From: Hydra vulgaris
Taxonomy: Eukaryota; Cnidaria; Hydrozoa; Anthoathecata; Hydridae
Assembly (NCBI RefSeq): GCF_038396675.1
Contig: NC_088931.1
Coordinates: 41,168,001 to 41,232,000, forward strand
Direction: 5' to 3'
Length of the DNA stretch: 64,000 nt
Of this stretch, positions 1 to 28,236 are shown in pieces; position 1 is the first letter of the stretch, and each line of letters starts with the position of its first letter. The notes under the pieces are model-generated. The model was not told the origin of the DNA. It searched no databases and saw nothing but the letters and a program-made list of their open reading frames with translations. Made by a program: the position numbers and the translations under genes.

Positions 1-535
1 AATTACTTTTTCTGAGTTCTAAATGTGTTCTTTATAATAAAACAACACTAGATTTAAAATTTTTTTGAACAAAAAGTATTTTTAGAGGTACTCCAAGGCC
101 TTTGAACATTTATAGGGTCCCTAATATATATGTTAAAAAAGTTCTTAAAAAGTAGCTCAACCTGGCCCTCAAAAGAAGTGAAATTATATAGAAATTTCGA
201 AAACAATAATTGTTTTGTATAAAAACTTATAGTTTAAATTTTTTTTATTAAAACTTTAGATTTTAAACTAAAAATTAAAAAAAGTGCATTTTTACAAGTT
301 TTTTAAGAGTTTTTTTATAAAACAAATATGGTTTTTAAAACGTTTATATAATTTTGCTTTTTTTGAGTACCACATTGACCTACTTTTAAAGAACCTTTTT
401 TTCATATATAATAGGGGCCCTTTTAATGTTCAAGTGTCTTGGGGCACCTCTAAAAATATTTTTTTTTCAAAAAAGTTTTAAATTTAGTGTTATTTTATTA
501 TAAAAAACACATTAAAACTCAGACAAGGCAATTTT
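1..535. repeat. Long inverted repeat (MITE-like), left end possibly cut by window edge
   Basis: Two arms of roughly 155-160 bp (about 5-160 and 374-533) are reverse complements with scattered mismatches. Examples are TTTTTAGAGGTACTCC against a GGGCACCTCTAAAAA partner, and CTTTATAATAAAACAACACTAG against its counterpart near 487-510. The central loop is AT-rich and has no convincing ORF. The structure fits a non-autonomous DNA transposon with long terminal inverted repeats. Similarity still holds at base 1, so the true left end may lie outside the window and no target duplication can be read. Confidence 0.6.
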
Positions 536-1599
<1,064 letters not shown>

Positions 1600-1627
1600 T
1601 ATAATTTATGTAATTGTGTGTGTTCAG

Positions 1628-16785
<15,158 letters not shown>

Positions 16786-16821
16786 ATAAATATTGGAATT
16801 TTTTTATAATAATGAAGTATT

Positions 16822-16925
<104 letters not shown>

Positions 16926-17277
16926 TCTTTGTGCGAAATTTTTTCATGAGATTAGTGGCGAATCCAGGAGATTAAAAATCCTGGAATGACTGCATAAACA
17001 GAATGCGTAGTAAATGTATAAATGTATTTATTTATTTTTATTACATTTATCACAAAATGGCGCATGCATATTTGGGAAGGAGAAGTTAAAATACTTTGAA
17101 ATACAAAGAATTTTAAAAATGTATATTTATTGCAAGTCTTTATTAATAAAGCAATTATTTATACAAACATATTTTTATATATGGTCTACTTATATGTTGA
17201 CCACCACTGGATCTGCCAATTATCTCGTGGTTTAAAAACAAGTTTTATATAAAAAATTTTACATAAATATTTTTTTT

Positions 17278-17618
17278 CAAATTTTAAAATTAAAACTTGA
17301 ATAGCAGCTTAGAAGTACCTTTTTAATCCGCACTTAAACTGCATATTAACAAAAAGCAAATAACCTAAAATTTATTATAATTGGTTTTAGATTTTAGGGT
17401 TCTATTTTTCGCGCTTTTTGACATCAAGTCAATGAATTATTTTATTGACTTGATGTCAAAAAGCGCGAAAAATAGAACCCTAAAATCTAAAACCAAGATA
17501 AAAATATAATTTTTGTCCAAATTTTAGGTTATTTGCTTTTTGTTAATATGCAATTTAAGTGCGGATTAAAAAATTACTTCTAAGCTACTATTCAAGTTTT
17601 AATTATAAAAATTGAAAA
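17278..17618. repeat. Near-perfect hairpin, about 340 bp
   Basis: Two arms of about 150-165 bp mirror one another around a short loop near 17433-17441. The core GGTTTTAGATTTTAGGGTTC / GAACCCTAAAATCTAAAACC is perfect, and outer parts (AATAGCAGCTTAGAAGTA / TACTTCTAAGCTACTATT) have few mismatches. It is a foldback MITE; no ORF. Confidence 0.9.
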
Positions 17619-18590
17619 AAAATTGTATGCACCATTTTGCTCTGATAAACTCGTAATTAACGTTCAATTGCTACCATTAAGAATGTCTACTAAATTAAGC
17701 AATTTGTATGTTGCCTTTATTTCAAGAATCGTCACACCATCAGAGAAGATCGTTAGCCTCGTAATCATCACCTCTTAAACATCAGAGTGTAAACCTCGTA
17801 AGCACAATGCATACAATTTTACGGGGGACAGTAAATACGATTGAAAAAAAGTTTTAATTGAGGTGAAATAAAATTTTGTTGCCAAATTAAATGTTCATAC
17901 TCTGTGTAGTTTAGGCAACTTTGAAATATTACAGCGTCTGTATGATTGTTGCCTACGACATTTTTCCGTTAAATGATCAGGTCTGTGAATTATGAAAAGA
18001 CGAAAAAAATTAAAATGATAAATTTTGCGGTATCATAAAATATAAATGTTTGTAACGAAAAAAACCCAGACCGAAGATCTTTTTAAAAAAAAAATCTTAA
18101 AATCACAATAGCCTGTCCATATTTGAATAAGATTTTAAATAAATACGTTGTAAAATGAGCATTATAGTTTATTAATTTGATCTCATCGTTTTTTGGCAAT
18201 TTTTCTTAATAATAAGCTCTTTCTTGGTCGGAATTCTAGTATTTTTTGTGAAAATTAATGAAAAATATTGTATTTTGACAACTATATATAGTAAATATAC
18301 GTCAAAACCAACTATAACTACGATCTATAGTAGGTTAAGGCACTTTTTCAAGAGATTTATCTAAATTCATGTTAACGCCGATGAGCAAAAGTGATCTAAA
18401 AACTCTAAAATGGTGTTCTTTAGATTCAGATTAGGGGTAGTAAAAAGATTTTAAAAATTATATATAAAAAATAAAAGTTTCTTTAAATATTGAAAAAACC
18501 TGAAGCAAAAAAAGTTATAACATATCGACAGCCTAAACCAATCGTAGCTCAAGTCATTTTTTTAACATTTTGTTAAAATATACATGCATA
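17619..18590. other. AT-rich intergenic DNA
   Basis: No gene or clear repeat recognised. Confidence 0.5.
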
Positions 18591-18591
18591 C

Positions 18592-18612
18592 ATATGCACA
18601 CACACAGATATA

Positions 18613-18703
<91 letters not shown>

Positions 18704-18716
18704 GTGTGTGTGCATA
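18592..18716. repeat. Palindromic microsatellite (CA)-(TA)n-(TG)
   Basis: TATGCACACACACAGATATA runs into a (TA)n tract and out through TATATCTGTGTGTGTGCATA. The whole is a perfect inverted repeat of flanks around TA. Confidence 0.9.
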
Positions 18717-19740
18717 GGATGGATTAGACATCAGGAAAGTGAAGTCCTAATTCAGATTAAAAAAACGTCGACAAATGCATCAAATTCAAACAACAGCACA
18801 GTGAGACAAAATCGAGTTTTTTGTGTCAAAATTATTTTCGTAGTTTTTTTTATTAGAATAGCTATATTTATATATAAAATGCATAAATAAAGTAATAAAC
18901 ATGTAATTATATAATATTAAAAAAATTAATTATTTTGGTGAAAAATACGAAATATTTTTAATGGACAAGACAAATTTTATCAGTGTAAACATTGAAAATA
19001 TTACTTTTCGATGCATGTATTTGTCATAAAATAAATTTTTTAGATTTATATTTACAAAACTTATATATTATAACAGTAATGAAAAATTTTGTAGGTATTC
19101 TTTGTGTACAAAACATCCTTTTTACATGTTCAGTATTTCTCATCAACTGACCATTAACCGAAGACCAATCTTTTGTTATAACTTTTTTTATTGCAAAAAG
19201 TTGCAAAATATTTATGATGCATGGCTATTTACATACATTTAGCATGAGATTTACATAGTCAAATGTTTATAGAATATTGGAGGATAGTTTATCTGATACC
19301 TAATAGTAAAGGTTAGTAGCAAAAAAAATATCAAAAACTGTCTGTTTTCGATGCATAAACACTAAAGATTATATTTACGTTAAATTATTTTTAAAAGCCT
19401 GAGCGAAAAAACATTCTTAATTAAAATAATATAGTTTAAAATGAAAGTCAATTTAATAAAGTTAATTTAAAACAATAGTAGCATAAGAAAGTTGATAAAT
19501 AAAAAAATGCAAAATAGCGTTTTGGAACACATATCAAATTGACGTGTAAATAACCGCATAAAATTACGCTTAAATTAATATTTAATATTTTTTTAACTAG
19601 ATATTTCCTCTAATGAACATGTCTTCACCATTATGAAAAATTTTCACCGTGCAATGCTGATATTGATTTTTTGGTATTTTAGCACACTCTGTCACACTGT
19701 GAACAGCAAAGAAAAACCTTCACTGATTTTGTTAGAATTT
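18717..19740. other. AT-rich intergenic DNA
   Basis: No supported feature. Confidence 0.5.
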
Positions 19741-19744
19741 AAAG

Positions 19745-19930
19745 ACAGTTTATCGCGTGAACAAGCGTAGTGGTCAGAATTCTTGCTCAGAACCGAGAGG
19801 TCCGATGTTTGACGCCTGTTCTAGCCTAATAAGTGACATTTGTAAGGGAGGAGGCGTGAGCTTCCTAGTTAAATGCTCTTTCGCGGTGCTCTGTAATAAG
19901 ACCGTAAAAAAAAAAAAAAAAAAAAAAAAC
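19745..19930 (+). mobile_element. Possible tRNA-derived SINE with poly-A tail
   Basis: A GC-richer island of about 165 bp. It has AGCGTAGTGGTCAGAATTC (A-box-like) and GAGAGGTCCGATGTTTGACG (B-box-like) at tRNA spacing, then a tRNA-unrelated body and a 22-base A run at 19908-19929. No target duplication was resolved. It could also be a random GC-rich island, so the call is tentative. Confidence 0.45.
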
Positions 19931-20403
19931 GGGGCTCTAATGATATTTTTTGGGGGGGGGGGGGGTTGGGGCCATCAACCACGACACTGAATAATTACAT
20001 CACCATTAGTTTAGAATTTGAAAAAGTTATCGGAAAAATCTATTTTCCGCAAGAAATACCAATCAGTTTTATAATTTATTAATCAAAGAGTATAATCTAT
20101 TAACAAGAAAACAAATGAACAAAAAACAATCCGTTTGTTTAATTTGTTTTCCGGTCAGAAAACAATTAAACAATTTTGTTCTGGTTAAAAAATAACTGAA
20201 GTTTAATTTAAAAAGATCAACACCAATTGTAAAAAATACTTTCCAAAAAGTATTTATAATACCAATACAAACACTGGGTTAATAAAGCAATTAAAATACA
20301 AATACAAAATGCACTCGAGCGAAAGTATTTAAAATACAAAATACAAAATACTTTTGGAAGCATTAAGCAAAAAAACTAAAATTTAAAATGAAAAAAAAAT
20401 CTA

Positions 20404-23230
20404 AATGTTTGTTTTCAGCGACAACAATTGTTCAAAATGTTTATCTGATAACGATTTCGGCGCGGAACAGCAATTAAGGCTCCTTTAGAATATAGGGGTT
20501 CAACTGGAGCAGACAATGGAATAGTTGCATTATTAACTCTGAAAGGTTTCTTAACAACTCCATATTGTTCCAAACATGCTAATGAAGATGTGAATAAGCT
20601 ATCTTCAAGATATTTTAAAAACTCGATAGTGACTGCTGCTGACTGATAAGCTTGTATGCAGCTTGTTTTTAGTAATTCAAATTCAAAAAAATCATCAGTT
20701 CCAGATGTTGATACTTCGTCAGAATCTGCAGAGCTTTCAGCTAAAATAATTTTTTGTGCCTCTTTTATGAAGGTTTTTTTAATCCAGTTTATCTTTTCCT
20801 CTGAAACCCATTGCAGTTTCAAATGAGATGCAGCTGCAATTGTATAGATTCTGGATGAACTACTGTATTCAAAAAATGTGGGAAACGCTGTTCTATGTTT
20901 GAAATCAATCCCTCAATTAAACTTCCGCTCTGGATAACTTTTGGAATAAGCACCGCAAGTTTCTTTTGAATTTGCTGAATCGTTGGCATTAGGAATCCCA
21001 GGAAGCAATTATTTTCCTCTTGCAGTTTGTCCAGAACATCAGCAATAGGTTTCATAAACTGTTTGTATTCTTCTTATACCTCCAACTTCACTGTTATAAA
21101 ACGGCGCGATTTTAATGCATACATGATTTGGGGGAGCCTTTCTTTTACTCTTGGCTTCTTACAGTCAACATATGACACTATAATAGAATTTCATCGAGTT
21201 TCCTTTGGTGTCCTTAATGAAATTTTAGTAAAATTCTCCACAGCATTGGATGCTTGTGTGCTTTGGCTGAAACGTGACCACAGTTTTAAACAATTGGCCA
21301 TTGCTCTTATGTATTGTCGTTTTTGTAAACCCCGTCCATTTTTAATCAATTTTGAAATGTCACTGTTTGCCAGCAGTGACATTTCAGTTTATTACTATAG
21401 TTCAGAGTATGACTAGCACATCTCATGTATTTTGGTAAATACTTTTTATTACTTGCTTGTTCTCATTTGTCACTTCATATGTATCTTTCTCTCTGATAAA
21501 CTTTGTGGTTTTACTGATTTTAATAATATCACATTTTCACTATTATCAAAATTGCAATCATCTTAGCATTCACTAAATGCTTCAACAAAATTTGAACAAA
21601 ATTTTAAGAAACAGTGAGAGCTATGAAGATCAAGCCCAAAGCCGGAATGGACTTAAAAAGTTGCTCTGCAATTGCTTCAAATGTATGACTTCCTTTGAAA
21701 CGTTTGCAGGCAAGTGCAAAAGACATTCGAGATGAATCTTTTCTAATCCAGTGAGTTGTAACTCCCATGTAGCTCCTTTTTAAACAGCTCCATATGTCTG
21801 CTTATTTTTAAGAGTTTGAATAGACAAAACTGTGGATGAAGGAGAAAGACCAGAGACTAAATCTTTAAATAATTGTTTTTCAACTGTTATTAGTGGTTGA
21901 AATTCATTTATAATGTAGTTGATAATAAAATCCTTTATTTTTGCTTGCGGAAGAACTTCAGACCTTACTGTTAATTGTTATTTACTTGTATTGAACTCAA
22001 TGTTAGTTAACCACTAATTCTACTACAAAATGTTTTAGCAGGGACACTTTTTTTGGACTGACTAGTATCATTCGGACCTCTTTTTCTAACATTTCTGGAC
22101 ATTTCTTTCTTGTATGCATTGTAGCCGCTAACTGAGCTTGGATGAACAACCTGAAAAAAAGATTAAAAATTAAATAAAAAATTTTTTAATTGTGTTTTGG
22201 CAGTTACAGATCGTGACCTTGGAATAATAGGGTTCGTTATCCATTTTGTAATTTTGTGAGAGTTTGACTTTCAATTTTTAATGATTTGACTTTTTTACAG
22301 CGTTATTGTTTATATTGAGAAAATATATGTTTTTATGCTTATGTTGTATATATGTTTTATGTTATATATATGTTATATATATGTTTTATGCTTATGTTAT
22401 ATTTATGTTTTATAATTAATCTCATAGTTTTTAAAATTGTTTGTTAAAATTCAAACAATTAAATTTTTTAATCTTCTAATTTGACAAGTTTTGTTTTTAG
22501 TCCTAATAATTTAAGAGAAAAAAATTTTGTTCGATTCAAAATTACAAAAGGGAGATTGGACCCTATTCTAATGCCACAAGAATAAAGAAAAAATATTTCT
22601 TTAATAGCAATTACACAAAATCAGTAGAATAAAATATTGCAATTGCACAAGCAAAATAAAAAATGCTTATTAAATTAACGAAACAAAAGAAATAAAATTT
22701 TTTAGGCATTTTATGTCTTATTTTTACATTTTTCTGAAATATTATTAAATAGGTAATCTCTTTAGTTACAACTTTGACAATTGATGACAATTGATGACAA
22801 TTGATAACAATTGATGACGATTAGATATTTTGCTTTAATTGAATGATTTCTGTTGTTATATAACTTATTCATAAAAAATATTCAATTATAGTACTAAAAT
22901 AATTATGTAAAGTATGTCTGTTATGTTGATTTAAATATTTAAGCAATCACTTAAGTATAATAATGACGGTAATAATAGTTATAATAATAGTAGATAATTA
23001 TTAAAATGATATGTTATAATAATAGTAACTACCTTTAGATGCATTAACAGGTTTAAAGTTGAGTCAATTTGTGCTGATAAGAAATTGTTTGCTTTTAACC
23101 TTAACCAACACTTTTTTTTCATCAACAAGTTTGGTTATTTTAAAATAATGTCCATCTTGGATTGAAGGAAAATTTAGTGTTCTTGATTTTAAACTTATGA
23201 TTCCAGGATCAGACGACTGAATCTCACTAG
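20404..23230 (-). pseudogene. hAT transposase (BED-finger type), multiply broken
   Basis: Minus-strand reading order: an N-terminal exon (about 23230-23037) with KITKLVDEKKVLVK and a STLNLLMHLK BED-finger tail; an intron with donor GTAGTT and acceptor TTTTTTTCAG; then from about 22150 VVHPSSVSGYNAYKKEMSRN, completing the finger. Further pieces: YIINEFQPLITVEKQLFKDL, MSFALACKRFKGSHTFEAIA, LLANSDISKLIKNG, a TRWNS-type junction near 21192, MKPIADVLDKLQEENNCFLG (21055 down) and LQWVSEEKINWIKKTFIKEA (20819 down). Several frameshifts and stops interrupt it, and the C-terminal dimerisation block was not recognised. Confidence 0.8.
22771..22818 (+). repeat. Short tandem repeat TTGATGACAA
   Basis: Four to five copies of a 10-bp unit (ACAATTGATG) lie in the intron of the hAT relic. 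Confidence 0.7.
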
Positions 23231-23525
23231 AATCTGAATTTTTTTATTATCTTTTTATTTTTCTTTATATATTATCAATATGCTTGTATATAAAATTAGC
23301 TATGCTTCATATATTATCAGCTGAAAAAAGTTTAAACAAAAAAAAATAAAAAGTATTTTGTATTTTGAAAAACACTGAAAATAGAAAATACATCCAAAAT
23401 TGTATTTCAAATACAAATACAAAATACTTGATTGAAAAAGTATTTAAAATACAAAATACATATACTTCAAAAGTATTTAAAATATGTATTTCAAATACTA
23501 GTAAACAAAATACTTTACAACACTG

Positions 23526-25290
23526 ATGATTAGAGGTATTAATCTTTGTAACTGAACTCTCTAAGAATTGTAAATCAAATCCAAAACTACTGTTTACGTA
23601 TGTAAATAGTAAAACAACCAGTTAAGATAAACTCTTTGATCATTTGTAACGAAAAATTTATAACATAATATTGTAAAATAGCTTGTTGTTTAAATAATTG
23701 ATTTTTCGTAGAATTTGAATGTAACTTATATAGTAAGAAACCAAACCATTGGAAACGATACAATATTTTAGGTACATCGGAAAAAATGCAACTTTCAAAA
23801 CATTTTGGCATTTAAACTTTTTATCAAGTTTTTGAGAATATCTGCAGCCCAATCTAGAACTTCAACTAGAAAACGCTTTTGTGACTTTCCCTATATTCAA
23901 CCAAATATTCAATGACCTAAGGATCACGGCCCTAAATAAAACAACTTATACATGTCAGTTTTGACAACGATTGGTGTGTCTTTAGCAATAATTTTTCTTA
24001 CAATTTTTTGGTTTGTTATGAGGTCTACTTAGCAGACATCTTGGCAAACCTTATCCAATCAGTAAATGTATGGTTGCATGTTTTGCAATAATAACTTTTT
24101 CTGATGAGCTTGCGTTACGTTATCTATTTTAAAGCAGGTAGTGGGTGTGTTATAACGTAGCGACGCTCCATTAAGCACTAGTTTTCTTAAAATACGCCTG
24201 GTTTAACAAGTATTTCTTAACCAGAAATAACAATTGTCGAAGCACTTAATCTTCCACTGCCGACATATTGCATGACTATGTAAACAAGCACGTAATTTTT
24301 TAAACCTTTTATATTTATTATTTATACTTTTGAACATTAATTTTTACTCACTAAGCCTTTATAGATTAAAAAATAAAGTTACTTGACATTTTACTTAATA
24401 TATATAACTTTTTTTTAAAGTTACCTTATTTTATTTTGTTGAGAGAATAACATGCTATCAATGTTTATTTCACTTACATAAATTATAAAGCTTTCAATAG
24501 CTTCTAGGCTTTGTCATTATGCTCCTTCTTTACCAAGAACTTTTAGTTTCTTACCCAGAGCAGTAGCTAGGCTCCCCCACACACCCCAAATTTATATTGC
24601 TCATAACTGTCACTTATTTTATTGAACCAATATTAAAATTTTCTTTTAATTTTAATTTGTTGAACCATAAAAAACTTCACACCTCCATAAGCCATATCAT
24701 GTAAAATATTGTTTAGGAAACAACGACGTTTTTCTGAATTTTTTTTTTTAAACTCATTAATCTAAAATTCTTATTATAGAATTTAATAACTTATTAAAAT
24801 TGTTTTGCTAATAAAATATGTTACTATTGCCAATTAGTATTTTTATATTTATTAGAAATATATTGCAAATAGTTTAGCTTGATAAACGAGTTTAATAGAT
24901 TAAGTTGGCGTCATTGGCGCCAAACGCCGGCTTAATGGGAGTGTTGCCTCTTCTTCGCAAATGCTGGATCTAGATTTCTTTGTATTTACATAAGAGTATA
25001 GTTGCATTTGGTATGCACATTTTGGTAGCGACCTCTAATATCACTACATTAGTCTTGGCGCCTAATCAGGAATATTCCCGGTGTCCCGGCGGCCTAGCCC
25101 GCCCCTGAAGTTAATAAACGTGAAAGCATAAATGAAAGTAAAAATATCAAACTTATTCAAAATATTTTTTATTTTAAACATTCAAAAAACAAAAGAACAA
25201 AAATATACATAAGCTACAAAATATTTTGTTTACATATCAGAGAAGAAAATCCAAACACGGTATTACACAGTCCAAAACATCTCATATCCT
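23526..25290. other. Intergenic DNA with possible non-autonomous element
   Basis: No gene. A GC-richer block near 24900-25108 ends GGCGGCCTAGCCCGCCCCTG. Its reverse complement (CAGGGGCGGGCTAGGC) resembles CAGAGCAGTAGCTAGGC at about 24557, so 24557-25108 may be a hAT-type non-autonomous element. Flanking duplications do not match, so this is weak. Confidence 0.35.
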
Positions 25291-25412
25291 TTAACATTTG
25301 TGAAGCAATCGATATCCATAAAATTTTCTATTATAATTTTGTTTACTCAAACATTTTGAAATTGCTTGATCACATTCGCATATTTCTCGTAAACAAGTTC
25401 CATTTTCATTTA
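25291..25412 (-). CDS. PLA2: PLA2 terminal exon
   Basis: A 122-bp exon in phase with the upstream one, ending CxC-D-x-A-I-S-x-C and a final Cys-stop. Too short to show as a long ORF. Confidence 0.85.
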
Positions 25413-26084
25413 CTTAAATTAAAACAAACTTTTTTTGACACATCAATTAACAAATTTATCTTAATATTATTTAAAAACAAAATTAAATTACTTAGCAACA
25501 AGCAACTAAATAACAATCTTTAGCTTTTTCTACTAAGCAAGATTTATAAAATTATTTATGTGAAAGATTTATGAAGTCTATTTGTATAACAAATTTTATT
25601 TTTATATCAAAATTTAAGTTAATGTGAAGTAATACCTACATATATTTTTATTAACGTTTACCGCTCGGTAAACATTAATAAAAATATATCGACAGAGCTA
25701 CGGTTCAAACAAACATTTTTATTTTATTTTTTTACTATGGAGAGGTAGTAAACAAAAAAAATAAAACATATTCCTCAGAAATAAAAAAATATGTAAAACT
25801 AATATCGGAAAAAATAGAAGTTTTACAAAGACTATGCAATTTATACATGCAGAATTATCAAACCTGACTTGTTTATTTATTGTCACAACAAAGTAACTTA
25901 CAACATTTGTCTTTATCAAACGAGTATTGTGCTATATATGGGTTGCATTCTTTTTTGCTCAGTATACGATCATAGCAGTGGTCATGCCTTTTGCAGCAAC
26001 TATCTGCTTTATCCACTGGTTTTCCAGACCCACCTGGCCCACACCAACACCCATAATCATCATAAGCAAAGCAATGAAAGAACT
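25291..26084 (-). CDS. PLA2: Secreted phospholipase A2, two visible exons
   Basis: sPLA2 hydrolyses the sn-2 ester of phospholipids outside the cell; in cnidarians such enzymes serve digestion, immunity or venom, and nothing here says which. Exon 26084-25902 carries the calcium loop ([11 protein letters not shown]), the K-P-V-D-x-x-D spacer and the catalytic [10 protein letters not shown] with its His-Asp pair. It stops at a perfect GTAAGT donor. Exon 25412-25291 begins after TTTAAG in matching phase and encodes [17 protein letters not shown], the conserved helix with the second catalytic Asp, then YNRKFYG and a terminal cysteine before TAA. Disulfide cysteines are in the group I/II pattern. 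The signal-peptide exon upstream was not found. No lesion is seen in the two exons. Confidence 0.88.
25640..25692. repeat. Short hairpin in PLA2 intron
   Basis: ATATTTTTATTAACGTTTAC / GTAAACATTAATAAAAATAT arms surround a CGCTCG loop. Confidence 0.75.
25902..26084 (-). CDS. PLA2: PLA2 exon with Ca-binding loop and catalytic His
   Basis: A 183-bp exon, acceptor TTTTATTTAG and donor GTAAGT. The opposite strand has a longer open frame across this region that is a shadow: the cysteine pattern and splice sites are only meaningful on the minus strand. Confidence 0.88.
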
Positions 26085-27703
26085 CTAAATAAAAATTTAA
26101 ACATTACAAAACAATATTTTAATCGCTAAAAATTATCAAGTTTAAGCAATTCATGTCTGAGAGCATCAAATGGCAAATTATTTGACTTGTCAAATCAAAC
26201 AAATAAGATAAAATAGACAAAATTTTATGCGTTTTATAAGTTTTGCGTGTGAAAAAAGGTAAAAACTTGGAAGCTAAAAGGTGAGCTTGTTGACATATCT
26301 TGTTCTGAATAACCGCCAAAGTTTTTGGAAGACCAAAGAAAGTTCATTCAAATCTTTCACTAATCCTTTTCTAATGAAAATATAAACAGAAAACTTGTTA
26401 AAGGAACGTTAGTGATAAAAGGTATCGAGTCTTACATTGCAATACAAAAATTTATCTTGTCAACCATAGATTGAGGTAAAGACAAAAATGATGCAAAGAA
26501 CATTTACATTGAGCAGTAGAAAATTCGTGAAAATTGATATAAAGCAACGAGTCAAATCTTCAGGTTGTAAACTGCAAAGGAAGAATCTATTTTAAAAAGT
26601 TTGCTAATGAAAAATATTATTTACAAGCAAGACGATAAGACAGTCGAGGCTCAGTTGGTATATGGCAATGTTTTTTCCCACTATGATCTGATGAACCAAC
26701 AAAAGCCAAACATATTCTGGCACGCATAGCACATATTTAAACACAATAGTTCTACACAAAAAGAAAGAATTTGTTGTTTTGGTGCCCAAGATCAACAGAC
26801 AAGATCAGACAAGAACACTTGTGTTGAAAGTATTCGGTCATGGATTGATACCATAAAGATACCATGATTGGTTAACCATAAAGTTTAATCGAGTATTTGG
26901 AGTAACTTTGGATAGAATGATGATTAAAAGTACCACGTGAGATTTACATAAAATTTTTTGGATCAATTCAGAAACGAGTCTTTGCTATCAAGCAAATAAG
27001 GTCACTTTAAATATTAGATCTGTATTTTTTTTCAATTCTCTGTTTACATTGTTAACTTATGTAATTAACTTTTATAATTTCTTTTTTCAAGTATTTTATC
27101 CTTCTAACTTATTTTTTTTAAACTGTTTTATAAACTTTTTTGCATAGTTTGATGATTTTTGATTTAAAAATGAAAATAAAAATCTAATTCATTTTTCTAA
27201 TTTTTTTTAATCAAAAAATAAACAGAAAAGATTGAATTAAAACTCGATAAAACTTTTGTGAATCTCTTTTTTTTTAAATTATGCTTCTTTAATTTTTTGT
27301 CTATTAGTTTAAGTTAAACATTATAGATGATATTCTAATTTAATGAATTCAACAAATTTTTTCGTGTTACTTTTAGTTTTGTTTATGTACTTGATCAATT
27401 ACATAATACTGTTGATCAAGTACATAATACTGTTATTGATTATTAATGTATATAGTTCTTTTTAAGGTTGTTAGCTCTGTTTAAACGATGTTAAACATGT
27501 TAAAAGTTAACATGAAAGTGAAGATTTTAATTTTTCCAAACAACATTGTAAGAATAAAAAGATGAATTTTGATATTGTAGCTAACTAAATTTGATATCAT
27601 CATTAAAAAAAATCAGATTTAAATTTACACAATGAAACATCTGCTTTAACTATGAAAAAGATGGTGGTTGTGAAAGTAAAAGATTTTTTTCATGAAATGA
27701 CAA
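26085..27703. other. AT-rich DNA upstream of the PLA2 exons
   Basis: The N-terminal (signal peptide) exon of PLA2 should lie here or further right, but I could not identify it. No repeat stands out except short direct duplications (TTGATCAAGTACATAATACTG, 27392-27432). Confidence 0.4.
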
Positions 27704-27711
27704 CCAGTAAA

Positions 27712-27943
27712 CAGGACCGTCCCAAACGAGGGGTGTATGGGGTATTCCAACCCCCCTCCTTCCCCAAAGCTGTCATATAAGCATTTGAGTTGGCACATTG
27801 AGCAAGTTTTGAACTTTTTGGCAAATTGGCAAATTGCAACTATTGAGGAATTTTTTTTTTTTTTTGGTGTCTCTAGTTAGCGAAAAATACACACAACATC
27901 CCCCCCCCCCCTCCCCATGAAAGACCTCTTCGGGACGGCCCTG
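27712..27943. mobile_element. hAT-type MITE with perfect 8-bp duplication
   Basis: The terminal repeats CAGGACCGTCCCAAACGAGG (left) and the complement CAGGGCCGTCCCGAAGAGGT (right) bound a 232-bp element. CCAGTAAA occurs immediately on both sides (27704-27711, 27944-27951). Poly-C and poly-G tracts lie near both ends. There is no coding capacity. Confidence 0.93.
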
Positions 27944-28108
27944 CCAGTAAATAGTTTCAATTTCAACATTTTGATCCAAGATCAAAATTATTGCATTATG
28001 ATCAAACTTTATTATCTTTTAGTTGATTGTTTGAATTTTTTTTTAACAGTATAATTTTTTAACAGTATGTTGTTTGGCGCAACAACTAATTTAAATCAAC
28101 TGCTCATT

Positions 28109-28236
28109 GGGATCGTCTATAAGTTAAATCACTTTTTTCAACCGTTTTTGAATACTTTAGTAATAAGTTTTGTATGAGTCGTCACAAACCACTAACCCCC
28201 TTCCCCTTAGAGCGTGACGTAATTTATGGACGACCC
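28109..28236. mobile_element. Small MITE
   Basis: The termini GGGATCGTCTATAAGTTAAA and GGGTCGTCCATAAATTACGT (the latter from the complementary strand) bound about 128 bp. An ATT is present on both flanks. It is a short non-autonomous DNA element of unclear superfamily. Confidence 0.65.

Larger units (their letters stand above)
20220..23525 (-). mobile_element. hAT transposon relic
   Basis: The right edge ends ACAAAATACTTTACAACACTG, read outward as CAGTGTTGTAAAGTATTTTG, a typical hAT terminus. Subterminal zones on both sides (20245-20370 and 23345-23520) are packed with AAAGTATTTAAAATAC-type repeats, as hAT elements often have. Between them lies a broken hAT transposase on the minus strand. 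The left terminus is degraded and I could not match an 8-bp duplication. Confidence 0.75.

Noticed and set aside
1616-1627. GTG at 1616 as the start of the PCS protein
   Set aside because: GTG is not a normal eukaryotic start. The bases form the polypyrimidine/acceptor TGTGTGTTCAG, and the preceding ATG is followed at once by a stop.
24557-25108. Confident hAT non-autonomous element
   Set aside because: The ends look alike (CAGAGCAGTAGCTAGGC against CAGGGGCGGGCTAGGC), but flanking 8-mers do not match and the interior is uninformative. Kept only as a weak note.
25869-26129. Plus-strand 86-residue ORF
   Set aside because: It is the shadow of the phospholipase A2 exon on the minus strand, which has proper splice sites and family motifs.
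26119-26319. Minus-strand ORF upstream of PLA2 as its signal-peptide exon
   Set aside because: No signal peptide, no PLA2 N-terminal motif, and no donor in the right phase.
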